NCBI RefSeq assembly: GCF_000146165.2
Contig: NC_004347.2
Location: forward strand, 3,767,029 to 3,831,028
Source: Shewanella oneidensis MR-1
GTDB taxonomy: Bacteria; Pseudomonadota; Gammaproteobacteria; Enterobacterales; Shewanellaceae
Length of the DNA: 64,000 nucleotides
Direction of reading: 5' to 3'
Shown here: one piece after another, positions 8,569 through 16,592 of the stretch
Layout: each line of letters starts with the position of its first letter
How positions within the stretch are numbered: the stretch's first letter is position 1
Made by a program: the position numbers and the translations under genes
Notes under the pieces: generated by a model
What the model saw: the letters and a program-made list of their open reading frames with translations, nothing else
The model's database searches: none
What the model was told of the DNA's origin: nothing

Positions 8569-10134
8569 ATGACCTACTCTAGGCTTTACTGTTACTCAAT
8601 GGATTTACTCAGCCGTTATTTCCAGCTCCCCAACTCGCTGCTAACTTATACGCGACTCACAAGTTCGCCTCTAATAAATTCATTTAAAATTCAATCAACT
8701 AACAGTTATGCCAGTGCTAAATACCGCTCATTATCACGATTGATTTTTTTAGGTTTAGCCTCTTGCTTACTTTTACTCAGCGCTTGTCAGCCATCAAGCA
8801 ATGATCCTTCGCCCTTCAAGGAAGATAAAGCCAAACCCCGTGAATTGTCGCAAGAAGTCTATATATGGCAGCGCCAATGGCGCGATGCCAATCAGAGCGC
8901 CTTGGTTGAAAGCCAAGGGACATTTAGCGGCGTGCGGATACTCGCCCTACAAGCTCACCCTAGGCCTAATGGCGCCGATATTTGGTTTGAGGTAAACGTC
9001 AATCATGCATGGTTACAGGCAGATCCTCGCCCTAAAGTCGCGGTGATCAGATTAGATGGCCAGTTAACTCGCCTTAACAATCACCAAGTGATCAGTAAGA
9101 TCAGCGAGCTCGTTAAAGAGTGGCAAGCTCAAGGTACTGTTATCGCAGGCATTGAAATCGATCATGATAGCGCCAGCAGTAAACTCGCGGCCTATAATGC
9201 CTTTTTGCGCCAGTTAAAAAGCCAAATACCAAATACGCTCAAACTGAGTATTACCGCCCTACCCGCTTGGCTAAGCAGCACTGAATTTCCGTCCCTGTTT
9301 GAGCATATCGATGAGCTCGTACTACAAATTCACAGCGTGAGCGATCCGCGTTTAGGCTTGTTCGATGCCACTCAAGGTTGGCAGTGGGTCGAACAACTTT
9401 CACGGTTAGCTAAGGTGTCTTATCTCATAGCCCTGCCATCCTACGGCTCAGCGGTGTATAGCACTACATCGGATTATCGGGTGGAGAGTGAAGTGCCACT
9501 GCGGATGCCACTGGCGGAAACTTCATCGCAGCATTTAACGCGGCAGGAGCTGATGGCCGATCCCGAGGTGTTACAGTCTTTTGTCAAAAAACTGCATACC
9601 CTTGCCGATCCCAACCTGCGGGGAATGATTTGGTTTAGATTGCCATTAGAAGGCGATAAACGGATGTGGCCACTGTCGACCCTAATTGCCGTCGCCAAGC
9701 AGCAACCGCTCGCACCTCAGGTAGAATTGCAGATGGTAAGCCAACCCATGACAGAGTTAGCACAAGAGCCAGCTCCGAATGCAAAGCAAACCGATCAGCA
9801 AACCAAGGCAAACAAACCTCCCCAAACCACATTATTTCAACTTGTTTTAGTCAATAAGGGCAATCTTGCAGGCAAGGTGCCGAGCCAGTTGTCCCTAGCG
9901 GCACAGTCGTGCAGCGGGTATGATGCACAGAATGGTTATATAGCCAAATTGGCAAAGGGAACATTAACGTGGCAGTTACCGCAAGTCGCCCAATTAGAAG
10001 ATAAAGCCGCGCCACTCACCCGCCTTTCTGCGCCGAGTGCAATATCGGCAACCGTGTTAAGCCCTAACGGACGCAGAGTTATCGGCTGGGCACGTTGTGA
10101 GTCATTACATTTACAGGGAATTTATGCGCCATAA
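8569..10134 (+). CDS. DUF3142 domain lipoprotein
   Basis: An exported protein of unknown function. A hydrophobic segment ends in the lipobox LLSAC-Q near residue 74, so the mature part starts there. About 60 residues ahead of the signal peptide are unusual, so the true start may be a non-ATG codon nearer the RSLSRLIFLGLAS stretch; no clear ribosome site settles this. The central part (IWFEVNVNHAWL, VAVIRLDGQL, IAGIEIDHDSASSKLAAYNAFL) matches my recollection of DUF3142, a TIM-barrel-like family. It overlaps the next gene by 11 bases, so the two are probably co-expressed at the cell envelope. Confidence 0.75.
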   Translation: MTYSRLYCYSMDLLSRYFQLPNSLLTYTRLTSSPLINSFKIQSTNSYASAKYRSLSRLIFLGLASCLLLLSACQPSSNDPSPFKEDKAKPRELSQEVYIWQRQWRDANQSALVESQGTFSGVRILALQAHPRPNGADIWFEVNVNHAWLQADPRPKVAVIRLDGQLTRLNNHQVISKISELVKEWQAQGTVIAGIEIDHDSASSKLAAYNAFLRQLKSQIPNTLKLSITALPAWLSSTEFPSLFEHIDELVLQIHSVSDPRLGLFDATQGWQWVEQLSRLAKVSYLIALPSYGSAVYSTTSDYRVESEVPLRMPLAETSSQHLTRQELMADPEVLQSFVKKLHTLADPNLRGMIWFRLPLEGDKRMWPLSTLIAVAKQQPLAPQVELQMVSQPMTELAQEPAPNAKQTDQQTKANKPPQTTLFQLVLVNKGNLAGKVPSQLSLAAQSCSGYDAQNGYIAKLAKGTLTWQLPQVAQLEDKAAPLTRLSAPSAISATVLSPNGRRVIGWARCESLHLQGIYAP

Positions 10135-12406
10135 CTCAAATCCATTGCCAGCGAATGCGATTCAACGCTGGAAAACAAGCTTAAAACAAACCAGCCTGAT
10201 TGGGTTAAGTCTCTTATCCCCCGCGCTCTTAGCCTGCGGCCCAGATTTCCCATTACAATTGACTCAAGACAGGCAATACAACTTAAGCTATTTACCGCAA
10301 ACCGCCTTTAGCCAGCAGCTGAGTAGCCTTGCGAAGCCATTGGCGTGGCAATTTCAAGATGCGCCAGCGGCGCAGGAATACCTTTGGGATGAGGTGCACA
10401 GTCGCTATCTTTCCCAAACCCGCGCCTATGAAAACAGTGAGTTATCCGAAGCTCAGCTTGTACTGGTGAATAGTCTGCGTGATGCCCCCAGTTTGGCGCA
10501 AGCCGAGCAAATTGCCGCACAACTAAAGGACACCTTACCGCCGGCCTTAACCTGGTACAGCCTTGGTGCCATGGCGTTTGATGCAAAAGAGTACGATAAA
10601 GCCAGCAATTACTTTAAAAAGGTCATTGTGTTACCAGCAAGTGAGCGCGCAGGACGCAGCTTGTGGGCGCTGTATAGCTTATCTCGCATTGAGCTGCTCC
10701 AAAGCAAACCCTCACCCGATAACGCCCATTTTGCAAAGGCCAATGCCTACTTGATGCAACTACAGGCTGAGGTCATCCAAGGAGCCGCCGATCCGCTGCG
10801 CTTAAGTCTCGCCAGCCTGGGGGAGCAAGCTTACATTCTGCTGCATCAAGGCCAACCGAGCATAGAGATTGCCCACGAGGAATATGAAGCGCCCAAAATA
10901 GATGTGGCCTTAAATCCCACCACCTTAGATAAGGTGATCGAACTGTATGCGACACAATCGGCCGAGGGCGACAGTAGCGGCTATGACTCGCTACTCATGT
11001 TAAGCCGTAGTTTGATGGCGAAAAATCTCACCGAGTTGAAACCCTTATTACAACACCCAAGTGTACAGCAGTTACTGATTGCTTACTGGCAAAGTAGCGC
11101 CAATGATTTCGCCTTCGATGGACAGCTCACAGAGATGGGTCAGCAGGTCGCCAAGATCCTCAGTATATTTCCAGCCGATGGCGTAGTACTCACCCATGGC
11201 GATAAGCTCGCGGCGATTTATTATCAATTGGGCGACTATGCCAGTGCCGAGCGTCTGATTGCGCTCGCTAAACCGAGCGGACTCACCTGGTGGCTAACGG
11301 CTAAATTAATGCTACAAAAGGGCGATCAAGCACAAGCTGCCAACGCCTACGCCCAAGCAGCGCGTCATTTCCCGACGGATATGAGCGCATCCGCCGCGAA
11401 TGCAACATCACAGCAAGATGCGCAGCAACAGGCCATTGAAGCCGATGCAGAACAGGCAACCTATTGCCGCATTCGCGCCGAACAAGGAGTGCTATCCCTT
11501 GAGCGCGGCGACTATGTCGATGCCCTCAGTCAACTGTTCGCCAGTGGTGATGAGTATTGGCAAGATATCGCCTATGTCGCCGAACGGGTACTAACCACCG
11601 CCGAACTAAAACTGTTTATCGACGAGCATGTACCGGTGATGAACTTTGAATATCCAAAGGATAGCGATTGGTATGACAGTGTTGAACCTATCAACAATCG
11701 TCTGCGTTACTTGCTTGGCCGTCGATTATTACGTGAAGGCGCCATTGCCGAAGCCCCTGTTTACTTTAGTAATCCCAAACTCAACACCAGTGTACAAGAC
11801 TATGCTAAAGCATTGACCACAGCGAAGAGTAGCAAAGGAATTGAGAGCGCCAGAGCCTATTGGACTGCCGCAGAGCTCGCTCGTCATCAAGGCATGGACA
11901 TTTTAGGTTTTGAATTAGCGCCGGATTATTCAATTTATGCGGGCATGTTCGACCTAAGAGATTGGTATTCTCCGGAAAAACTCAACGATAAAGAACAGCA
12001 ACGCATTAGCGCCAGCCAAGCCGTTCCTGATAAACGCTTCCACTATCGCTACCAAGCCGCAGAGCTAGCAAACAAGGCCGCCGACTTAGTCCCCCACAAC
12101 AGCCAAGCCTATGCGGCGCTATTATGCCAAGCCACAGGTTGGGTATTCTATCGCGATGATGAACTCGCCCGCCGCTACTATAAAAAATACGTCGCCAACG
12201 GCCCCTTTGTGCCTTGGGCCGAAAACTTTGGTTTACAATGTGAAACACCGGATTTTGACCGCGCCGTCAAAAGGGAAAAGGCCAACCAAGTTGCCAAGTG
12301 GAATGCGATATACCATCAACTGAAAAAGCCAGTGGCCTTCAGTTTTGCCGTTATCGCCGCCCTACTCGGCGCTTACGCATGGCGCAGAAGAAAGCGTAAG
12401 CAGTAA
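10124..12406 (+). CDS. Helical-repeat (TPR-like) envelope lipoprotein
   Basis: I place the start at the ATG at 10124, which has an AGGGAA site ahead of it, giving about 760 residues. The N-terminus has a signal segment ending LLSPALLAC-G, a lipobox. The body is a long alpha-helical array with tetratricopeptide-like units (WYSLGAMAFDAKEYDKASNYFKKV, YYQLGDYASAERLIALA). The C-terminus has one membrane segment (FSFAVIAALLGAYAW) and a basic tail RRRKRKQ, an odd pairing with a lipobox. The start overlaps the DUF3142 gene, suggesting a two-gene unit. Function is unknown; scaffolding of an envelope complex is a guess. Confidence 0.7.
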   Translation: MRHNSNPLPANAIQRWKTSLKQTSLIGLSLLSPALLACGPDFPLQLTQDRQYNLSYLPQTAFSQQLSSLAKPLAWQFQDAPAAQEYLWDEVHSRYLSQTRAYENSELSEAQLVLVNSLRDAPSLAQAEQIAAQLKDTLPPALTWYSLGAMAFDAKEYDKASNYFKKVIVLPASERAGRSLWALYSLSRIELLQSKPSPDNAHFAKANAYLMQLQAEVIQGAADPLRLSLASLGEQAYILLHQGQPSIEIAHEEYEAPKIDVALNPTTLDKVIELYATQSAEGDSSGYDSLLMLSRSLMAKNLTELKPLLQHPSVQQLLIAYWQSSANDFAFDGQLTEMGQQVAKILSIFPADGVVLTHGDKLAAIYYQLGDYASAERLIALAKPSGLTWWLTAKLMLQKGDQAQAANAYAQAARHFPTDMSASAANATSQQDAQQQAIEADAEQATYCRIRAEQGVLSLERGDYVDALSQLFASGDEYWQDIAYVAERVLTTAELKLFIDEHVPVMNFEYPKDSDWYDSVEPINNRLRYLLGRRLLREGAIAEAPVYFSNPKLNTSVQDYAKALTTAKSSKGIESARAYWTAAELARHQGMDILGFELAPDYSIYAGMFDLRDWYSPEKLNDKEQQRISASQAVPDKRFHYRYQAAELANKAADLVPHNSQAYAALLCQATGWVFYRDDELARRYYKKYVANGPFVPWAENFGLQCETPDFDRAVKREKANQVAKWNAIYHQLKKPVAFSFAVIAALLGAYAWRRRKRKQ

Positions 12407-12414
12407 AAACACAA

Positions 12415-12447
12415 AGCGCCTTTCTTATATGCCCAAAGAAAGGCGCT
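12415..12447. terminator. Strong hairpin after the TPR-like lipoprotein gene
   Basis: A perfect 12-bp stem (AGCGCCTTTCTT / AAGAAAGGCGCT) with a 9-base loop lies 9 bases after the stop codon. The A-run is on the upstream side (aaaaacacaa), so the U-tract favours leftward transcripts. It may still end the rightward unit. Confidence 0.65.
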
Positions 12448-12476
12448 AAAGCTGAGCAAATATTCCAGCCTCTACA

Positions 12477-12646
12477 ATATGGAAGTGCGAATGCCGCGAT
12501 CACATGGCCGATGATGTTCCCAACATCATAGTGGCATTTCCCATATCCCTATGGGTCAGATGTGAAAGAGTGGCCATGCCGCCAACGGTCACTGTTGCAA
12601 CAATAGCAATCTTTACGACCATCGCACTGTTCAATGGCTAAAAGCT
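12477..12646. repeat. Degenerate tandem repeat, unit A
   Basis: It shares atatggaagtgcgaatgccg, gatcacatgg, gtgaaagagtg, ccatgccgccaacggtcac and gttgcaacaat with unit B at 12774-12894. Unit A carries about 52 extra bases, including two small hairpins (atgatgtt/aacatcat and cccata/tatggg). On the minus strand it encodes the 40-residue ORF at 12500-12622. Confidence 0.75.
12500..12622 (-). CDS. Candidate 40-residue small protein
   Basis: ATG at 12622 to TGA at 12500. The N-terminal half is hydrophobic with one lysine (MVVKIAIVATVTVGG), and the C-terminal half is rich in Met, His and Thr (HLTHRDMGNATMMLG). Unit B encodes a diverged version of the first 20 residues (VKIGIVATVTVGGMVTLSH) and then loses the rest through a 52-base deletion. 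Keeping the protein frame while the DNA changes is mild support for coding. No strong ribosome site is visible and I recognise no family. Confidence 0.35.
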   Translation of the reverse strand: MVVKIAIVATVTVGGMATLSHLTHRDMGNATMMLGTSSAM

Positions 12647-12773
12647 TTTGCACAAAAGCAAGATAACTTTGTCGTTAGGTGTGCTGAGTGAATTGTCATT
12701 ATTTCCCCTGTGACACGCCACCCTTTTATTTCACAAGCAGTATCCATGAGGGCTCGACGGCGGCATCTGCTGC

Positions 12774-12894
12774 ATATGGAAGTGCGAATGCCGCGATCAC
12801 ATGGATGTGAAAGAGTGACCATGCCGCCAACGGTCACAGTTGCAACAATGCCAATCTTAACTAACCCTCTCGCTGCTCGTTCAGCTAAAAAGCT
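12774..12894. repeat. Degenerate tandem repeat, unit B
   Basis: The partner of unit A at 12477-12646, in the same orientation. It lacks the internal 52 bases. The minus-strand frame reads VKIGIVATVTVGG and then SHPCDRGIRTSI, so the small ORF of unit A is rewritten after residue 20. No good start codon remains, which suggests a decayed copy. Confidence 0.7.
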
Positions 12895-13233
12895 AATGCC
12901 CCATACCTCGTTAGCAAAATGGCATTTAGCTCACTTCAACATCAGCATGTTGACCCAATTTTAGTAATTCTACAGAGTTTTGGCCTTATCAGTTTTATCC
13001 AACCGTAATTACGGTTGCAAATGAGAAAATATGGTATGAGCGTTAGCCTGTATACGAGGCCGAAAAGCTGTCAACCAAGGTCAATAATCAGTCAAAAGTG
13101 AGCGTAAAAGAATGAGAAAGGTAAAACGATATCAAGTGATTACCCATCAAACTGTATAAAAAACCGCTACCGCTAAAAAGCAAATTCCCATAGCATCATT
13201 TATACCAATTGACATTGATGTGGCAGCGGTCAA
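12895..13233. other. Non-coding accessory stretch
   Basis: No convincing gene. From about 13173 the sequence resembles the stretch beginning at 21080 (shared aaaagcaaattc, taccaatt, ggcagcgg, caagtccaacaa), which leads into the attC-like sites. Confidence 0.5.
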
Positions 13234-13293
13234 GTCCAACAAGCGATTTATGCCCTGCAAACAGCGCAGCGCATAAATACTAAGAAGTTAGCT
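13234..13293 (+). repeat. attC-like palindromic site 1
   Basis: A 60-base element with an RYYYAAC-type left core (GTCCAAC, 13234-13240), a GTTAG-type right core (13287-13293) and inner arms tttatgc / gcataaa around a ctgcaaacag turn. A second copy of the same length, with the same left core, lies at 21139-21198. The plan matches an integron cassette recombination site, but the right core departs from GTTRRRY and no integrase gene is in the window. Confidence 0.4.
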
Positions 13294-13346
13294 TTACGGA
13301 GTAAAACGACCTGCATCGTATCTGGAAATTAGAAGAAGGCAGCCCA

Positions 13347-13622
13347 TTGCTTCGGGTGTTTGTGTGGCAAAACTTATCACAGAGACAACTTAGAACCTTG
13401 ATTCATCGGTTTGCTACTAAAGAGGCTGCAAAGTTAAAGCAAGGCAGTCGTGAGTTTTATGTTTGGCGTGTACGCAGACTCAAAGCCGTTGCAGTTTTCG
13501 ATAAACGATTTGGCGGAGTACCTGCTATTTTCAAAATGCGTAAAATGACGGTTTTAAAGTCATATTACATAAATAACGGTGTTTACTTGTGGCCAACATC
13601 TACATTAATTACCGCAAACTAA
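13347..13622 (+). CDS. Hypothetical protein, possible cassette ORF
   Basis: A basic 91-residue frame opened by TTG at 13347, lying between two attC-like sites. The sequence (RQLRTLIHRFATKEAAKLKQGSRE, RVRRLKAVAVFDKRFGG) is rich in Arg and Lys and could bind nucleic acid. The start is poor, without an obvious ribosome site, so this may be the remnant of a longer gene. I recognise no family. Its position, directly before an attC-like site, is how a gene cassette is arranged. Confidence 0.4.
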   Translation: MLRVFVWQNLSQRQLRTLIHRFATKEAAKLKQGSREFYVWRVRRLKAVAVFDKRFGGVPAIFKMRKMTVLKSYYINNGVYLWPTSTLITAN

Positions 13623-13626
13623 ACAA

Positions 13627-13705
13627 AGCTAACAAGCCGCGTCATTCGGGGCTTGGGATCGCAGCGACGCTCACAAGTTCGCGCGCATGCGCGAGGCGTT
13701 ATAAC
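13627..13705 (+). repeat. attC-like palindromic site 2
   Basis: The ends AGCTAACAAGCC and GAGGCGTTATAAC pair as TAAC-GCC / GGCGTTA, with a further GCG / CGC pairing, around a GC-rich middle (gcgcgcatgcgcg). It sits 5 bases after the preceding ORF and 14 bases before the next gene, as expected for a cassette boundary. Core bases depart from the strict consensus. Confidence 0.4.
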
Positions 13706-13719
13706 TCCAGGAGAGTTCA

Positions 13720-14319
13720 GTGAAACTAGATAAAAGTGTTATTGATTATTTTAAAGTTATCTATGACGGTTGTAATACGATTGAATTTACCTATGACAAA
13801 AAGAATAGCCTTTTTATCCCTTTATTTTCTGGTTCTATTGAGCACAGTATCGCTATTCACGTTTTGGACAAAGAAGAATTGACTGGCTCTGCATTTGCTC
13901 TTGCTCGCCCAATGGTTGAGAGTTACTTGAGAGCTATGTGGGTAAAACACTGCTTAGATGAATCTAAGATCGAGGAAGGGTGTAAACAGCTTCATTTCCC
14001 CAAGAGGTTAGAGGTTTTAATTGATGATATTGCAAATGCTGTTGATGGGGGAGACCCTTTCCACAGCTTGAAATCGGCTATAGAGCCAATAATGGCTAAC
14101 ATACATGATTTTACCCATGGTGGTGTTCAAAGTATTGTTCGACAATATGGCTGTGATGGACACCTATCAGGCTCTCATTGTCGCGAAGAAAGGGATGAGC
14201 TACTTAAATTAGCGATCCTAATGTCTTCGTTCTCATTCGCAAATCTTATACCCTACATGCAGTGCCTCGATTCGTTGAGAGATGTGCAGAAAAGGGCAAA
14301 CGAGTTGCTGCAGCTATAA
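13720..14319 (+). CDS. Hypothetical protein, predicted helical, probable gene cassette
   Basis: A 199-residue protein starting at GTG 13720, seven bases after a strong AGGAG site. It has no signal peptide or membrane segment. The sequence looks alpha-helical, with SAFALARPMVESYLRAMWVKHCLDE near residue 65 and HDFTHGGVQSIVRQY near 130. That Arg/His-bearing pattern recalls families such as DUF5677 and DUF6988, but I cannot assign it firmly. It is flanked on both sides by attC-like palindromes and is more AT-rich than its neighbours, which suggests acquisition as a mobile cassette. Confidence 0.7.
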   Translation: MKLDKSVIDYFKVIYDGCNTIEFTYDKKNSLFIPLFSGSIEHSIAIHVLDKEELTGSAFALARPMVESYLRAMWVKHCLDESKIEEGCKQLHFPKRLEVLIDDIANAVDGGDPFHSLKSAIEPIMANIHDFTHGGVQSIVRQYGCDGHLSGSHCREERDELLKLAILMSSFSFANLIPYMQCLDSLRDVQKRANELLQL

Positions 14320-14432
14320 CAAGAGAATGAACGAGGGACGTTTACTCTTGGCGCATTTTTTTATAGAAACGTAGTGATTCAGGCGTCTCCATCAGTTTAG
14401 GTTAGTAAACGTCCGTTATTCAAACGTTACCC
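14314..14432 (+). repeat. attC-like palindromic site 3
   Basis: It begins CTATAACAAG over the stop codon of the preceding gene and ends ACGTTACCC. An 11-bp perfect inner inverted repeat (ggacgtttact at 14336-14346, agtaaacgtcc at 14404-14414) closes a 57-base loop. The overlap with the gene's 3' end is typical of integron cassettes. Confidence 0.45.
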
Positions 14433-14474
14433 GATAGAAATTTTTATGTGAAATTCACCTGTTATAGCTGATGA

Positions 14475-14557
14475 CCTAACACGCTTTTGTCCAAAAGCAT
14501 GCTTTGTGTTTCTTTAAAACCTGCAAGCTACGCCGATGCTAAACAGGTGAACCATGG
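14475..14557. repeat. Dispersed repeat with tgtccaaaag core, copy 1
   Basis: It shares cacgc-ttttgtccaaaag, a following gt-rich patch, taaacct-aa and tgaaccatgg with a diverged copy at 21733-21814. Both copies lie just downstream of an attC-like gene unit. The following 14558-14780 holds GC-rich, partly self-complementary sequence (gtccgccccacggacggggcgg) but no gene. Confidence 0.5.
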
Positions 14558-14783
14558 AGGTTTGCGAGACGACAGTCCGCCCCACGGACGGGGCGGTCGA
14601 GCATCCAAGGATGGACTCGCTGCGTGTCGGTGAGCGAATACCATGGCTCACGTTAATTCAGCGTTTAGAAGCTAAGCTCCCAGCTAAGTAAAACAGAAGA
14701 AGTAAAACAGGATATCCATCCTTAATAGCGTGGCAGTCAACCTCTGACGCTGCTTTGGTTAAGCATTAAACAAGGAGGTTTTT

Positions 14784-14925
14784 ATGCCGCGCCCTCGCCA
14801 AACTCAGATAAGTCTTGAACGCTCGCGGTAAAATCAGTCCCGATTACCATTGCAGTAGCCGCGTTTTACTGGGTGCATTACTTTGCTCCTACCCTAAAAA
14901 GCTCGACTATTTAAACCGTTATTGA
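14784..14925 (+). pseudogene. Decayed REP-associated tyrosine transposase (RAYT) fragment
   Basis: A strong AAGGAGG site precedes ATG 14784, which reads MPRPRQTQISLERSR and stops. A shifted frame then gives SPDYHCSSRVLLGALLCS. The RAYT/TnpA-REP family normally begins MPR-R-QQISL and continues YYHC-SRCVRRAFLCG, so this is a frame-broken N-terminus with the rest missing. The HUH catalytic region is absent, so it cannot be active. Confidence 0.6.
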
Positions 14926-14931
14926 GGCCTA

Positions 14932-15393
14932 TTAATGCTGATGGTCTGAGTGTGTGGTTTTAACCTGAGTTGGATATTCGATGGCTTCGATACCTTCAAG
15001 ATAATATCCAGTCTTGGCAAATCCTGCTTGCGCACTTTTAATCGAAAGTTTTCCAACAATGTAAAGTGGCTGCTCGGAGTCGGGTATGGCAATCGGTTTA
15101 TCAAATACCACATGGATTAATTGATTAGGAGGTGATGGGGGTTTATGGAAACAAGCACCTTGCTGGGGCGTCAGTAAAAAATTCTTACTCTGTTTTTTGC
15201 CTTGACCATCTAAGGGCACCACAAAGCCGGGAATGACCACATTCTTACCATCTAATGCCAAATTGACATTGGCTTCAACGGATAAGCTTGCAGGCCCAGG
15301 AGCCAGTTGATCCCATAAAATCGAGATGGCTTCTTTTGCGAATAAATTCGGGCTGATAAACAGTATGAGCAGAATGATTTTATACATTGTCAT
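14932..15393 (-). CDS. DUF3299 domain exported protein
   Basis: A 153-residue protein with a signal peptide (MTMYKIILLILFISPNLFAK). The mature part has the family's marks: ISILWDQLAPG, then LDGKNVVIPGFVVPLDG, then GACFHKPPSPPNQLIHV. DUF3299 proteins are small periplasmic proteins, often encoded near export or metal-handling genes; the biochemical role is not established. The His-rich C-terminal tail (THSDHQH) could bind metal. It is the last gene of the leftward operon, 52 bases after the cupin gene. Confidence 0.8.
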   Translation of the reverse strand: MTMYKIILLILFISPNLFAKEAISILWDQLAPGPASLSVEANVNLALDGKNVVIPGFVVPLDGQGKKQSKNFLLTPQQGACFHKPPSPPNQLIHVVFDKPIAIPDSEQPLYIVGKLSIKSAQAGFAKTGYYLEGIEAIEYPTQVKTTHSDHQH

Positions 15394-15445
15394 TTAATGG
15401 GGCTAATGTGAGTTAGCCCCCTCTCTAGGTCATTGTGTTATTGAA

Positions 15446-16189
15446 TTATTTTTTTGACTTCTGGATAACATCCCACCCGTAACCATCGTTACCGGAACGC
15501 ACTGTTTTAGAATTTGTGTATGGCACAAAATCAAACATTAACTGCTCTCCAGGACCAACATCCTTTGGCCATTGATATTTAAAGGTGGAGAATTTGCCAT
15601 CTAATGGGAACCAATACATGTAGATCAAATCTTGATCATCGTAAGTATTGGGCGTGTAGTGTATCGCCTTACTGGGGATCTCAATGTAGTCTCCCGCACC
15701 AAAAGGCTGCATGCGTTCTTGAGCCCATGTTAAACCTTGGCCACTCAAACCATAGTAACACTCCATTTCACGGTGATAATGTGGCGCTGCTGTACCCGGC
15801 GCGACACGAACTAACCCAATCACGGTTGGTTCATCATTCAACTCCTTCCAGCACATACCGACTTCAGTATCTGCAGCCCCTCCCTTAGGGCATGGGATGA
15901 GATTAGTTGGATCGTCAACTCGCCAAGTCAGCCAACCAGAGTCATTGGCGCCTTTCCCGCCATGATCATTCGACTTAACGCTATAAATATCCTTTTTACC
16001 ACTTTGTAACTCTTTAAGATAAGCCAACGCTTGAGTTTGCTTACACACCATAGGCATGACTTTAGTTGGCGCATTGATTGTTGATAGCGTTGGCTTTTCA
16101 TTATGCCAAGGTTTATCCGCAGGTTTATCGGTCGCCAATGCATGGCTAGAAACAAGAATCGTAGATACAGTTAATAATGCCTTAATCAT
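15446..16189 (-). CDS. Periplasmic cupin protein, possible DMSP-lyase-like enzyme
   Basis: A 247-residue protein with a signal peptide cleaved near ALA-TD. Both cupin motifs are complete: HYHREMECYYGLSGQG (HxH-x3-E-x6-G) and GDYIEIPSKAIHYTPN, which together supply the His, His, Glu, His metal ligands. The aromatic ECYYGLSGQGLTW stretch recalls the cupin-DLL superfamily that includes DMSP lyases; that link is inference. An AAGGAAAAG site precedes the start. It lies between a tetraheme cytochrome gene and a DUF3299 gene in one operon with a flavoprotein, so its substrate or product may feed the periplasmic reductase. Other cupin functions are possible. Confidence 0.7.
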   Translation of the reverse strand: MIKALLTVSTILVSSHALATDKPADKPWHNEKPTLSTINAPTKVMPMVCKQTQALAYLKELQSGKKDIYSVKSNDHGGKGANDSGWLTWRVDDPTNLIPCPKGGAADTEVGMCWKELNDEPTVIGLVRVAPGTAAPHYHREMECYYGLSGQGLTWAQERMQPFGAGDYIEIPSKAIHYTPNTYDDQDLIYMYWFPLDGKFSTFKYQWPKDVGPGEQLMFDFVPYTNSKTVRSGNDGYGWDVIQKSKK

Positions 16190-16241
16190 GACTTTTCCTT
16201 ATTTTTATTTGTTTAAATCCAGTGACCTAACTAAGCAAAGG

Positions 16242-16592
16242 TTATTTAAACTTAGGGTAGTTAAAGTTGTGGCAATCCATACAAATAGCTTTCTTTTTAG
16301 TATGCTCGCCGTGACATTCCATACACGCAGCATCTTGGCCATAGTGCATACTGTCATGGGGATTTTGCTTGGCATCATGGCCTTCACGCTTAGTTTGTTC
16401 CGCAAGTTCACTCATGCTGTGACATTGCAAACAAGCATCATCGGACGGGAAGGCTTTAGTGCCTTGATCGTGACAAGTTTCACAACCTGACTCGTAGACT
16501 GATTTGTGGTAATCACGTTTATCCTGCGCGTGGACGGATAACGCGATAAAGCTGCTTAATGCGATTACAATCAAAGTGTTCATTAATTTCAT
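16242..16592 (-). CDS. Periplasmic tetraheme cytochrome c, flavocytochrome partner subunit
   Basis: A 116-residue protein with a signal peptide (through SVHA-QD) and four heme c sites: CETCH, CLQCH, CMECH and CMDCH. Spacing and size match the heme domain of Shewanella flavocytochrome c fumarate reductase, here a separate subunit. It should pass electrons from the quinol pool (via CymA-type donors) to the flavoprotein encoded 10 bases upstream. That flavoprotein gene is disrupted here, so the cytochrome may lack its partner. Its expression may depend on read-through from the inserted IS10-like element. Confidence 0.9.
   Translation of the reverse strand: MKLMNTLIVIALSSFIALSVHAQDKRDYHKSVYESGCETCHDQGTKAFPSDDACLQCHSMSELAEQTKREGHDAKQNPHDSMHYGQDAACMECHGEHTKKKAICMDCHNFNYPKFK

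Noticed and set aside
12631..12837. 68-residue minus-strand ORF
   Set aside because: It is unit B of a degenerate repeat read without a good start; the only protein-like part is the remnant VKIGIVATVTVGG stretch.
12477..14445. CRISPR array in the repeat-rich region
   Set aside because: Repeats are few, long and diverged, with no regular spacers and no cas genes.
14558..14660. Possible tRNA-like or structured RNA (GC-rich hairpins)
   Set aside because: No cloverleaf, anticodon loop or CCA-end logic could be fitted; it reads as a palindromic intergenic repeat.
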